Part shown: piece by piece, positions 18,917-25,266 of the stretch
How the letters are laid out: every line of letters starts with the position of its first letter
Position numbering within the stretch: the stretch's first letter is position 1
NCBI RefSeq assembly: GCF_005502465.1
Contig: NZ_SCOT01000028.1
Coordinates: forward strand, 1 to 39,548
From: Sphingopyxis sp. L1A2A
Lineage (GTDB): Bacteria > Pseudomonadota > Alphaproteobacteria > Sphingomonadales > Sphingomonadaceae
Direction: 5' to 3'
DNA: 39,548 nucleotides
Position numbers and translations under genes: made by a program
Notes under the pieces: model-generated
Told to the model about the DNA's origin: nothing
Database searches by the model: none
Seen by the model: only the letters and a program-made list of their open reading frames with translations

Positions 18917-20305
18917 ATGTCGGAAAACAAATCCTATTTCTTCTGCGGCATCGGCGGGTCGGGCATGTTGCCACTCGCGATGATCGTCGCGGCGCGTGGC
19001 GGTACCGTTTCGGGATCGGACCGCAGCCGCGATCAGGGGCGGACGCCCGACAAATTCGCCTGGCTCGAACGGCAGGGCATCACCTTTTATCCGCAGGACG
19101 GCAGCGGACCCAAAGCCGGTCAGATCCTCGTCGCCTCGGCGGCGATCGAGGACAGTGTCCCCGATATCGCTGCGGCGAACGCGTTCGGCCTCGCCCGGAT
19201 GACCCGCGCCGACCTCAACGCCGCGCTGTTCAATGCTGCGGACAAGGCGATCGGGGTCGGCGGGACCAGCGGCAAATCGACCGTGACCGGGATGATCGGC
19301 TGGATCCTCGACAGCATCGGGAAAAAGCCGACGGTGATGAACGGCGCGGTGATGCGCAATTTCGCGAGTGACGACCGGCCCTTTGCCAGCGCGCTGGTCG
19401 GTGGCGACGCGCTTTACGTCAGCGAAGTCGATGAAAGCGATGGCTCGATCGCGCTCTATCGACCCGACGTCGCGGTCGTCACCAACATCAGCCTCGACCA
19501 TAAGAGCCTGGACGAACTGCACGCGCTGTTCGGCGATTTTGTCGCCAAGGCGCGGATCGCGGTGATCAATGCCGACGATCCTGAATCGGCGCCGCTGCGC
19601 AACGCCGACAACAATCTGCGCTTCGGGTTCGGCGACGGCGCGGCGCTGCGCGGCAGCGATTTTACGGCGCTGCCCGACGGCTGCCGCTTCCAGGTTCATT
19701 TTCAGGCGGCCACCCACGAGGTGCGGTTGCGAATGCCCGGCCGCCACAATGCGATGAACGCGCTGGCGGCGATCGCCGCGGCGCGCGCGGTCAACATATC
19801 GGTCGCCGATGCGGTCGCGGCGCTGGCCAATTTCACCGGCCTCGCCCGCCGTTACGAAGTGCTCGGTCAGGCCGGCGGCGTCACCGTGATCGATGATTTC
19901 GCGCATAATCCCGACAAGGTCGCCGCGACCCTCGCCGCCGTCGCCGAGCTGCCGGGCCGCGCCTTGCTGTTTTTCCAGCCGCACGGTTATGGCCCGCTGC
20001 GCCAGATGGGCCAGGAACTCGCCGCCAGTTTTGCTGCGGGGATGCGCGACGGTGACAAGCTGTTCGTCTGCGATCCCGTCTATTTCGGCGGCACCGTCGA
20101 CCGCAGCATCGGCAGCGAAGCGCTGGTCGCCGCCATCGTCGCGGGCGGCGCCGACGCGCTGCACCTGACTACCCGCGCGGCGTGCGGCGCGGCCATGCTC
20201 GATGAAGCGAAGCCGGGCGACCGCATCCTCATCCTCGGTGCGCGCGACGATACGCTCACCGAATTCGGGCGCGAACTGTTGGAAAAGCTGGCCTCGGCGG
20301 CTTGA
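18917..20305 (+). CDS. mpl: Mur ligase of the MurC/Mpl type, probable recycling ligase
   Basis: Mpl joins recovered L-Ala-D-Glu-DAP tripeptide to UDP-MurNAc; MurC joins L-Ala instead. The 462-residue protein begins with CGIGGSGM at 9-16, the nucleotide-binding loop of both. The ATP loop is [10 protein letters not shown], rather than the usual TGTHGKTT. The central motifs EVDESDGS and VVTNISLDH fit this pair of subfamilies. The true murC should lie beyond murG in the dcw cluster, outside the window. That, and the diverging LD-carboxypeptidase whose tripeptide product is the Mpl substrate, favours Mpl. A second MurC-like enzyme remains possible. Confidence 0.72.
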   Translation: MSENKSYFFCGIGGSGMLPLAMIVAARGGTVSGSDRSRDQGRTPDKFAWLERQGITFYPQDGSGPKAGQILVASAAIEDSVPDIAAANAFGLARMTRADLNAALFNAADKAIGVGGTSGKSTVTGMIGWILDSIGKKPTVMNGAVMRNFASDDRPFASALVGGDALYVSEVDESDGSIALYRPDVAVVTNISLDHKSLDELHALFGDFVAKARIAVINADDPESAPLRNADNNLRFGFGDGAALRGSDFTALPDGCRFQVHFQAATHEVRLRMPGRHNAMNALAAIAAARAVNISVADAVAALANFTGLARRYEVLGQAGGVTVIDDFAHNPDKVAATLAAVAELPGRALLFFQPHGYGPLRQMGQELAASFAAGMRDGDKLFVCDPVYFGGTVDRSIGSEALVAAIVAGGADALHLTTRAACGAAMLDEAKPGDRILILGARDDTLTEFGRELLEKLASAA

Positions 20306-20339
20306 TTTCCGTCCACGAATCTGTATAGGCCGCCGCATT

Positions 20340-20371
20340 GGGGCGAGGCTCTTTGCCGTCGCCCCATTTGC
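20340..20371 (+). terminator. Hairpin after the mpl-like gene
   Basis: GGGGCGA (20340-20346) pairs with TCGCCCC (20359-20365), and GGC/GCC pairs can extend inward. The stretch ATTTGCTTTG follows, a weak T-rich tail. It lies 34 bases past the mpl-like stop and about 95 bases before rpsF. It is a plausible terminator for the first gene, though the tail is poor. Confidence 0.5.
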
Positions 20372-20400
20372 TTTGCATCGATTCGCAAAGCAAGACGACA

Positions 20401-20439
20401 GCCGGAGGGGCCTGCGATTGGCGCAGGTCAGCGATCGGC
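20401..20439 (+). promoter_or_regulatory. Structured leader of rpsF, possible S6:S18 autoregulatory element
   Basis: CCTGCG (20411-20416) pairs with CGCAGG (20422-20427) around an ATTGG loop. Outside an asymmetric internal loop, GCCG (20401-20404) pairs with CGGC (20436-20439). The rpsF leader in many bacteria forms a hairpin with a conserved CCG that binds the S6:S18 complex. This element has the right place, about 20 bases before the start, and a CCG, but I cannot confirm that it matches the known consensus. Confidence 0.4.
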
Positions 20440-20459
20440 CAAATCGAAGGAAGCGCACC

Positions 20460-20828
20460 ATGCCGTTCTACGAGCATGTTTTTATTGCGCGTCAGGACCT
20501 GAGCCAGGCTCAGGTCGACGCGCTGGCGGAAACCGTCACCAACGTCATCACCGAATTCAAGGGCGAGGTCCACAAGACCGAAACCTGGGGCCTGAAGCAG
20601 CTCGCCTACAAGATCCAGAAGAACCGCAAGGGTCATTATGTGATGTTGTCGGCCGAAGTGTCGGGCGAAGCGATTGCCGAAATCGAGCGTCAGGCGGCGA
20701 TCAGCGAAGACATCATCCGCTGGATGACGATCAAAGTCGACGAACTCGAAAAGGGTCCGTCGGTCATGATGCGCAAGCAGGAACGTCGGGGCGGCCGTGG
20801 CGGCCGTGACCGCGACGGCGAAGAATAA
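20460..20828 (+). CDS. rpsF: 30S ribosomal protein S6
   Basis: S6 binds S18 on the platform of the small ribosomal subunit. The 122-residue protein begins [20 protein letters not shown] and contains [14 protein letters not shown] and ISEDIIRWM, all typical of S6. The C-terminus is a basic, Gly/Arg-rich tail ([14 protein letters not shown]). The ATG at 20460 follows GAAGGAAG. The frame stays open far upstream through the mpl end, but only this start fits the family. It is first of three ribosomal protein genes; rpsR follows after 11 bases. Confidence 0.97.
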   Translation: MPFYEHVFIARQDLSQAQVDALAETVTNVITEFKGEVHKTETWGLKQLAYKIQKNRKGHYVMLSAEVSGEAIAEIERQAAISEDIIRWMTIKVDELEKGPSVMMRKQERRGGRGGRDRDGEE

Positions 20829-20839
20829 GGATAAAGACC

Positions 20840-21064
20840 ATGGCACGACCCTTTTTCCGCCGCCGCAAGACCTGCCCCTTCACCGCGAAGGACGCACCGG
20901 TCATCGATTACAAGGACGTTCGCCTGCTCCAGGGTTACCTGTCGGAGCGTGGCAAGATCGTCCCGTCGCGGATTACCGCGGTGTCCGCCAAAAAGCAGCG
21001 TGAGCTGGCGAAAGCGATCAAGCGCTCGCGCCACATCGGCCTGCTCCCCTACATTGTGAAGTAA
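20840..21064 (+). CDS. rpsR: 30S ribosomal protein S18
   Basis: S18 is the small, basic partner of S6 on the 30S platform. The 74-residue protein begins [20 protein letters not shown] and continues through [19 protein letters not shown] to [11 protein letters not shown], the standard S18 layout. A ribosome binding site (AAGGATAA) precedes the ATG. It lies between rpsF and rplI, the usual order. Confidence 0.97.
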   Translation: MARPFFRRRKTCPFTAKDAPVIDYKDVRLLQGYLSERGKIVPSRITAVSAKKQRELAKAIKRSRHIGLLPYIVK

Positions 21065-21078
21065 GGAGGGCTGGTCTG

Positions 21079-21711
21079 ATGGAAATCATTCTGCTCGAAC
21101 GCATCGAGAAACTCGGCGGCATCGGCGATGTCGTCAACGTCAAGAACGGCTTTGCCCGCAACTATTTGTTGCCCAACAACAAGGCACTGCGCGCGAACGA
21201 CACCAACCGCAAGCTGTTCGAAGCGAACCGCGGCAAGATCGAGGCTGACAACGCCGAACGCCGTGGCGAAGCCGAAGGCCGCGCCAAGGATATTGACGGC
21301 AAGCAGATCGTGCTGATCCGGCAGGCGTCGAACACCGGCCAGCTGTATGGTTCGGTTTCGGTCCGCGACATCGTCGACGCGCTCGCCGAAGACGGCGTCA
21401 CTGGCCTCGGCAAGTCGATGGTTGAACTCGAACGCCCGATCAAGTCGCTCGGCCTCGTCGACGTCAAGGTCAAGCTGCACCCCGAAGTCATCGTGTCGGT
21501 CGGCGTCAACGTCGCCCGCTCGCCCGATGAAGCCGAGATGCAGAAGCAAGGCATCGACGTCATCGCCGCGATGTTCGAGGAAGAACAGGCCGAGGCGGTT
21601 GCCACGGCGCTGGAACCCGACAGCGAAGACGAATATGACGACGCGACGCCGCCGTCGGAACTGGCCGCCGAGGCCAGCGACGAAGCAGCGGACGACGCCA
21701 AGGAAGACTAA
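21079..21711 (+). CDS. rplI: 50S ribosomal protein L9
   Basis: L9 binds 23S rRNA and projects from the large subunit. The 210-residue protein begins MEIILLERIEKLGGIGDVVN, then KNGFARNYLLPNNKA, the conserved N-terminal rRNA-binding domain. The connecting helix and C-terminal domain follow. About 45 extra acidic residues close the protein (PDSEDEYDDATPPSELA and beyond), making it longer than the 149-residue E. coli form. Such tails are usual in alphaproteobacteria. AAGGAGG before the ATG supports the start. A strong terminator follows at 21736. Confidence 0.97.
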   Translation: MEIILLERIEKLGGIGDVVNVKNGFARNYLLPNNKALRANDTNRKLFEANRGKIEADNAERRGEAEGRAKDIDGKQIVLIRQASNTGQLYGSVSVRDIVDALAEDGVTGLGKSMVELERPIKSLGLVDVKVKLHPEVIVSVGVNVARSPDEAEMQKQGIDVIAAMFEEEQAEAVATALEPDSEDEYDDATPPSELAAEASDEAADDAKED

Positions 21712-21735
21712 GCCTCCTTTGGCGAACGCCTTTTG

Positions 21736-21772
21736 AAAGGGCCGCGTTTCTTGATGGAAGCGCGGCCCTTTT
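21736..21772 (+). terminator. Intrinsic terminator of the rpsF-rpsR-rplI operon
   Basis: AAAGGGCCGCG (from 21736) pairs perfectly with CGCGGCCCTTT (from 21761) around a 14-base loop, and the 3' side ends in TTTT. It starts 25 bases after the rplI stop. The A-rich 5' side could also let it act in the other direction. Confidence 0.9.
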
Positions 21773-21853
21773 GCGTTGGGGAATGGTGGTATTGGCAACC
21801 CGATGGCGAGAATGGCGGGTAACGACCTAAACTTGCCGTTCCGCCTCTCCTTT

Positions 21854-21925
21854 CGCCATTCCCGCGAAAGCGGGAACCAAGTTGCGCCGTCGGCTCGCTG
21901 GGTTCCCGCTTTCGCGGGAATGACG
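21854..21925. repeat. Intergenic palindrome, CGTCATTCCCGCGAAAGCGGG family
   Basis: The arms are 25 bp and differ at only one position. The left arm reads CGCCATTCCCGCGAAAGCGG then GAACC; the right arm is its complement and ends TGACG. It lies in the 290-bp gap between rplI and the sulfotransferase-like gene, beyond the operon terminator. Apart from this repeat and the terminator I see nothing else in that gap. Confidence 0.88.
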
Positions 21926-22001
21926 AAGAGGGTGTAAGTCCGCCCCCCCCCAAATCATCACCCATACCGCCAAAGACTGGCCAACCCGTCTCGCCTTTCC
22001 T

Positions 22002-23051
22002 ATGGCGGCAAAGATGGCCGACGATCCGTTCCAGCCCCGCTTTGCCGCCGACGCGGGCTTGTTGCCGCATATGGCGGACCTCGCGAACGACCGGCTGCTC
22101 GTTGCGCTGCTGACCGAGGCCGACTATCGCGCCGCCAGTTTCCTCGATCAGCGGCTGCTGACCGACCGCATCGGCCGCGAATGGCTGGCGTGGGACGTCG
22201 TGCCCGATCTTGGTCCGGCCGCCGCAGCGCCGCATTTCATCTTTCATATCGGCCATGTCGGATCGACGCTGGTGTCGCGCCTGCTCGCCGACACCGACGA
22301 CATTCTGCCGCTGCGCGAGCCGATGCTGCTGCGCACGCTGGCGCAGGTCGCCGAGCGGGTCGATCGGCCGGAGTCGGTCTGGTCACCCGACCGGTACCGC
22401 CAGCGGCTGGCGCAGACCGTCGGCTGGCTGGGCCGCGGCTTTGCGCCCGGCCAGCGCGCGATGGTCAAAGCGTCGAGCGTCATCACCGCGATCGCCGACG
22501 ATCTGACCGGCGCCGATGGCCGCGCGCTGTTCCTCCACGTCCCCCTTGCCCGCTATATCGAGACGATCCTGGCGGGCGAGGCGTCGCTGGCCGAAACGCT
22601 GGCGCAGGCACCCGCCCGCATGGCGCGGTTGGCGGCGCAGCTTCCCGATTACCCGGTCGCGCTGTGGCAACTGCCCCCGGTCACGCGCATCGCGATGAGC
22701 TGGCTGTGCGAAATGGCCACCGCGCAGCGCACCGTGCCGCCGACCGATCCGCGCCACCTGTGGGTCGACTTTGAAGCGATGCTGGCCGCCCCCGCGCCAT
22801 CGCTCGCCGCCATCTCCTCGCATTTTGGGCTGGCCGCCGATGCCGCGCGGATCGACGCGGCGCTCGCGGGGCCGATCATGCGCCAATATTCCAAGGCGCC
22901 CGAACATGGCTACAGCCCCGATCTGCGCCGCCAGTTGCAAGCCCAGGCCGCCGCCGACCACGCCCCCGCGATCACCGAGGCGATCGCATGGGTTGAAGCG
23001 CTGGCAAAGCGCTATACACGTCTCGCCGACCTGCCCGTCCACCGCCGATAG
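22002..23051 (+). CDS. Sulfotransferase-like P-loop protein
   Basis: The 349-residue protein has HFIFHIGHVGSTLVSRLL at 78-95, followed by LREPMLL at 104-110. This resembles the 5'-phosphosulfate-binding loop of sulfotransferases (GxxxSGTT or GRCGSTLL) and the following region. Sulfotransferases move sulfate from PAPS to hydroxyl or amino groups. The PAPS 3'-phosphate site is not obvious to me, so sulfotransferase activity is a family-level guess. No signal peptide or membrane helix is evident, so it is probably cytoplasmic. The gene ends eight bases before a PKHD-type dioxygenase gene, so the two are probably co-transcribed. The ATG at 22014 is an alternative start. Confidence 0.62.
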   Translation: MAAKMADDPFQPRFAADAGLLPHMADLANDRLLVALLTEADYRAASFLDQRLLTDRIGREWLAWDVVPDLGPAAAAPHFIFHIGHVGSTLVSRLLADTDDILPLREPMLLRTLAQVAERVDRPESVWSPDRYRQRLAQTVGWLGRGFAPGQRAMVKASSVITAIADDLTGADGRALFLHVPLARYIETILAGEASLAETLAQAPARMARLAAQLPDYPVALWQLPPVTRIAMSWLCEMATAQRTVPPTDPRHLWVDFEAMLAAPAPSLAAISSHFGLAADAARIDAALAGPIMRQYSKAPEHGYSPDLRRQLQAQAAADHAPAITEAIAWVEALAKRYTRLADLPVHRR

Positions 23052-23058
23052 GAAGACC

Positions 23059-23715
23059 ATGTTCAAGATCGTCCAGCTTCTCGACGACGCAACGGTGCGC
23101 ACGCTGCGCGACATCGCCGCGAGCGGCCAGTTCGTCGATGGGCGGATCAGCAATCCGCATTCAACAGTAAAGAACAACCTGCAATTGCACGACGCCGGCG
23201 CCTATGAACGCTCGTCAAAGCTGTTGCTCGACGCGATGGTCCAGAACCCCGATTTCATGGCGTTTTCCTTTCCGGCCCGGATCGCCCCGCCGCTGCTGAC
23301 ACGCTATTCACCCGGCATGCACTATGGGCTGCACCCCGACGCCGCCTATATTCCGCTGCCCGACGGCCAGTTGCGCACTGATGTCAGCTGTACCGTCTTC
23401 CTGAACGATCCCGCCGACTATGACGGCGGCGCGCTGCATGTGCAGTTGGGCAACGCCGACCTGCGTTTCAAGGAAGCCCCCGGGGTCGCGGTTGTCTACC
23501 CCTCGCACACCCTGCACGAGGTCGAGCCGGTGACGCGCGGCGAACGGCTGGTCGCGATCACCTTCATTCAAAGCCTGATCCCCGACGTTGCACATCGCGG
23601 CCTGATGTACGACCTCAACGAAATCGCGGCAATCGAGGGTGGCCAGATGGACCCGGCGAATTTCACCCGGCTGCAGGCGGTGCAATATCAGTTACTCAGG
23701 ATGTGGCGGCGCTGA
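23059..23715 (+). CDS. PKHD-type Fe(II)/2-oxoglutarate hydroxylase (PiuC-like)
   Basis: The 218-residue protein has the layout of PiuC-type prolyl 4-hydroxylase-fold dioxygenases. Iron ligands are His92, Asp94 (LHPDAAY) and His153 (HTLHEVEPV). Arg163 (RGERLVAITF) is placed to bind 2-oxoglutarate. The N-terminal VDGRISN at 26-32 is a family signature. Such genes are often near TonB-dependent receptors. The substrate is unknown. The start at 23059 follows AGGAAG and lies eight bases after the previous gene; longer in-frame starts lie inside that gene. Its 3' end overlaps a converging gene by 20 bases. Confidence 0.9.
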   Translation: MFKIVQLLDDATVRTLRDIAASGQFVDGRISNPHSTVKNNLQLHDAGAYERSSKLLLDAMVQNPDFMAFSFPARIAPPLLTRYSPGMHYGLHPDAAYIPLPDGQLRTDVSCTVFLNDPADYDGGALHVQLGNADLRFKEAPGVAVVYPSHTLHEVEPVTRGERLVAITFIQSLIPDVAHRGLMYDLNEIAAIEGGQMDPANFTRLQAVQYQLLRMWRR

Positions 23716-24226
23716 CCTGAAGCATTTTTTCGGCGAGGATCCATACCCACACCGCCAGCGTCAGCGCCCCGCCGGCAATCGTCGCCCGCACCGCGACCGA
23801 CAGTAGCCGCGCCTGCGCGTCGATCGAATGGGTAAAGGCGGCGAACAACCGCTGGCGCAGCCCGTCGGCCTTGTCGAGGCCGTCGCTGTCGAACTCTTCG
23901 CCCAGCAGCAGCGCGCGCAAACACAGGAAACTGGAAAGGATCAGCGGCAGGATGCCGACAATGCTGGCGATCGTCAGCCATGGCTGCGTCGCGGCGTCGA
24001 GGCTGAGCGGGGCGCCGGGGCTCGCCGAAATCGGATGCGTCCCGATCGTGATCGCCAGCGCATTGAACGCCAGCAAGCCGCCAATCCGCACCGACAGATC
24101 GAGATCGCGATTTTCCAGAAACTCCAGATCGGCAATAAATCCCGCATCGGGCGTCTCGCCGCGCATTTCCTGAAAGGCGCGCAGCCGGGCGCGGAACGAA
24201 TGATTCCGCCGCGCCCGCCAGCCCAT
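23696..24226 (-). CDS. Hypothetical three-helix membrane protein
   Basis: The 176-residue product has a charged N-terminal helix and three hydrophobic segments, around GGLLAFNALAITIG, TIASIVGILPLILSSFL and AGGALTLAVWVWILAE. The loop between the second and third helices is long. I do not recognise the family with confidence. The arrangement recalls the PycTM/DUF5706 membrane proteins, but no cyclase gene is near. The start ATG at 24226 is two bases past the folE stop, so it probably forms an operon with folE; upstream in-frame starts lie inside folE. Its last 20 bases overlap the end of the dioxygenase gene on the other strand. Confidence 0.7.
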   Translation of the reverse strand: MGWRARRNHSFRARLRAFQEMRGETPDAGFIADLEFLENRDLDLSVRIGGLLAFNALAITIGTHPISASPGAPLSLDAATQPWLTIASIVGILPLILSSFLCLRALLLGEEFDSDGLDKADGLRQRLFAAFTHSIDAQARLLSVAVRATIAGGALTLAVWVWILAEKMLQVSAATS

Positions 24227-24228
24227 CG

Positions 24229-24831
24229 TCAATAGCCCATCAGGCTCAGCACTTCCTTGCGGCTGCGCTGATCGTCGAGGAAGCAGCCGAGCAGGCGGCT
24301 GGTCACCATGCCGACCCCCGGCGTGCGCACCCCGCGCCCGGTCATGCAGCCATGCTGCGCGTCGATGACCACCGCGACGCCATGCGGCTGCAAATTGTCC
24401 CAGATGCACTTCGCGACGTCGGCGGTCAGCCGTTCCTGGACCTGCAGCCGCCGCGCATAGCCGTTGAGCACGCGCGCCAGCTTGGAAATGCCGACGACGC
24501 GGTCGCGCGGCATATAGGCGATCGACGCCTTGCCGGTGATCGGCGCCATATGATGTTCGCAGTGCGACTGGAACGGAATGTCTTTCAGCAGCACCAGCTC
24601 GTCATAGCCGCCGACTTCCTGGAAGGTGCGCGACAGATGGATCGACGGATCGTCGGCATAGCCGCTGCAATATTCCTTCCACGCCCGCGCCACCCGCCGC
24701 GGCGTGTCGAGCAAGCCTTCGCGGGCCGGGTCGTCGCCGGCCCATTCGATCAGCGTCCGCACCGCGTCCGCGACATGGTCGGGAACGATCACCTTGCCGT
24801 CCGGCCCCACTTCACTGCTGATGTCGCTCAT
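24229..24831 (-). CDS. folE: GTP cyclohydrolase I (FolE)
   Basis: FolE turns GTP into dihydroneopterin triphosphate, the first step of folate synthesis. The 200-residue product has zinc ligands Cys91 and His94 (SHCEHHMAP) and Cys162 (QHGCMTGRG). The 71-residue gap between the cysteines equals that in the E. coli enzyme. LDTPRRVARAW and GISKLARVLNGYARR are further FolE signatures. I chose the start MSDISSEVG at 24831; the frame is open for 26 more codons but these lack family features. The other folate genes are not nearby. Confidence 0.95.
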   Translation of the reverse strand: MSDISSEVGPDGKVIVPDHVADAVRTLIEWAGDDPAREGLLDTPRRVARAWKEYCSGYADDPSIHLSRTFQEVGGYDELVLLKDIPFQSHCEHHMAPITGKASIAYMPRDRVVGISKLARVLNGYARRLQVQERLTADVAKCIWDNLQPHGVAVVIDAQHGCMTGRGVRTPGVGMVTSRLLGCFLDDQRSRKEVLSLMGY

Positions 24832-25003
24832 CGCCCCGCTTTCACTGTTGCTTTCTTGCCGCACATTTCGGTGCCCATGCCCCGATAAGCAAGGGCTGGA
24901 CAACAACAAATCTGCCCGGCGCGCAAGTTTACGTTGCGGAAACTTGGCTTTTTGCTTTTTTTAAGTTGTGCTGTTTCGCGTCGCTTTCCGGATCGAACAA
25001 GTG

Positions 25004-25023
25004 ACTTGACGCTTGCGTCAAGT
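25004..25023. promoter_or_regulatory. Perfect 20-bp dyad, candidate operator
   Basis: ACTTGACGCTTGCGTCAAGT is a perfect inverted repeat of 9-bp arms with a 2-bp centre. It lies 243 bases before the receptor start and about 170 bases before folE. Such symmetry fits a dimeric regulator. The TTGACG inside each arm resembles a -35 box, but no matching -10 is seen at the right spacing in either direction. Confidence 0.5.
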
Positions 25024-25115
25024 AAGCGCACCTTTGAGTTGCATTACAGAACCCGCTCAAGCGGGTCGTGATCCGGAGAGGCTGGCGTTTTCCCCGACGC
25101 CGGTGGGAGAGGACG

Positions 25116-25220
25116 ATGACCAGCACAGCTGGCAAGTGGGATACACCCGGGCATCCGGCCGTTTCGGTCCGGTGCCCTTTGTCATGTCTGGTCTTATCCC
25201 CTCCCCTTACCACAATTTAA
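25116..25220 (+). other. Possible upstream ORF (34 codons) in the receptor leader
   Basis: An ATG at 25116 is preceded at good distance by GGGAGAGG and opens a 34-codon frame (MTSTAGKWDTPGHPAVSVRC and on) ending in TAA at 25218-25220. It stops 46 bases before the receptor start. A strong hairpin at 25149-25177 lies within it. It could be a leader peptide, but the codons show no obvious regulatory run and it may be chance. Confidence 0.25.
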
Positions 25221-25266
25221 GTTTGGGCGGTTCCGCACCTGCGGGATCGAAAAAGGGAGGCTATAG

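Larger units (their letters stand above)
24832..25266 (+). promoter_or_regulatory. Long divergent gap: leader of the TonB receptor at 25267
   Basis: This 435-bp gap separates folE (leftward) from the receptor gene (rightward). It begins with an AT-rich part including a T-tract at 24951-24962, probably promoter sequence. A perfect dyad lies at 25004-25023. Hairpins are at 25051-25066 (ACCCGCT/AGCGGGT) and around 25081-25104 (GGCGT/ACGCC). A stronger one, 25149-25177, has 12 of 13 positions paired around TTT and is followed by a short T-run. A possible 34-codon upstream ORF spans 25116-25220. GGGAGG precedes the receptor start. I could not match it to a known riboswitch consensus. Confidence 0.5.

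Noticed and set aside
18893..20461. Open frame of 522 codons on the minus strand, opposite the mpl-like gene
   Set aside because: Mirror frame of a real gene; no start signal and no motif.
25030..25200. Known riboswitch (cobalamin, TPP, glycine, SAM) in the receptor leader
   Set aside because: The conserved boxes of these classes that I could recall are not present; only generic hairpins are seen.
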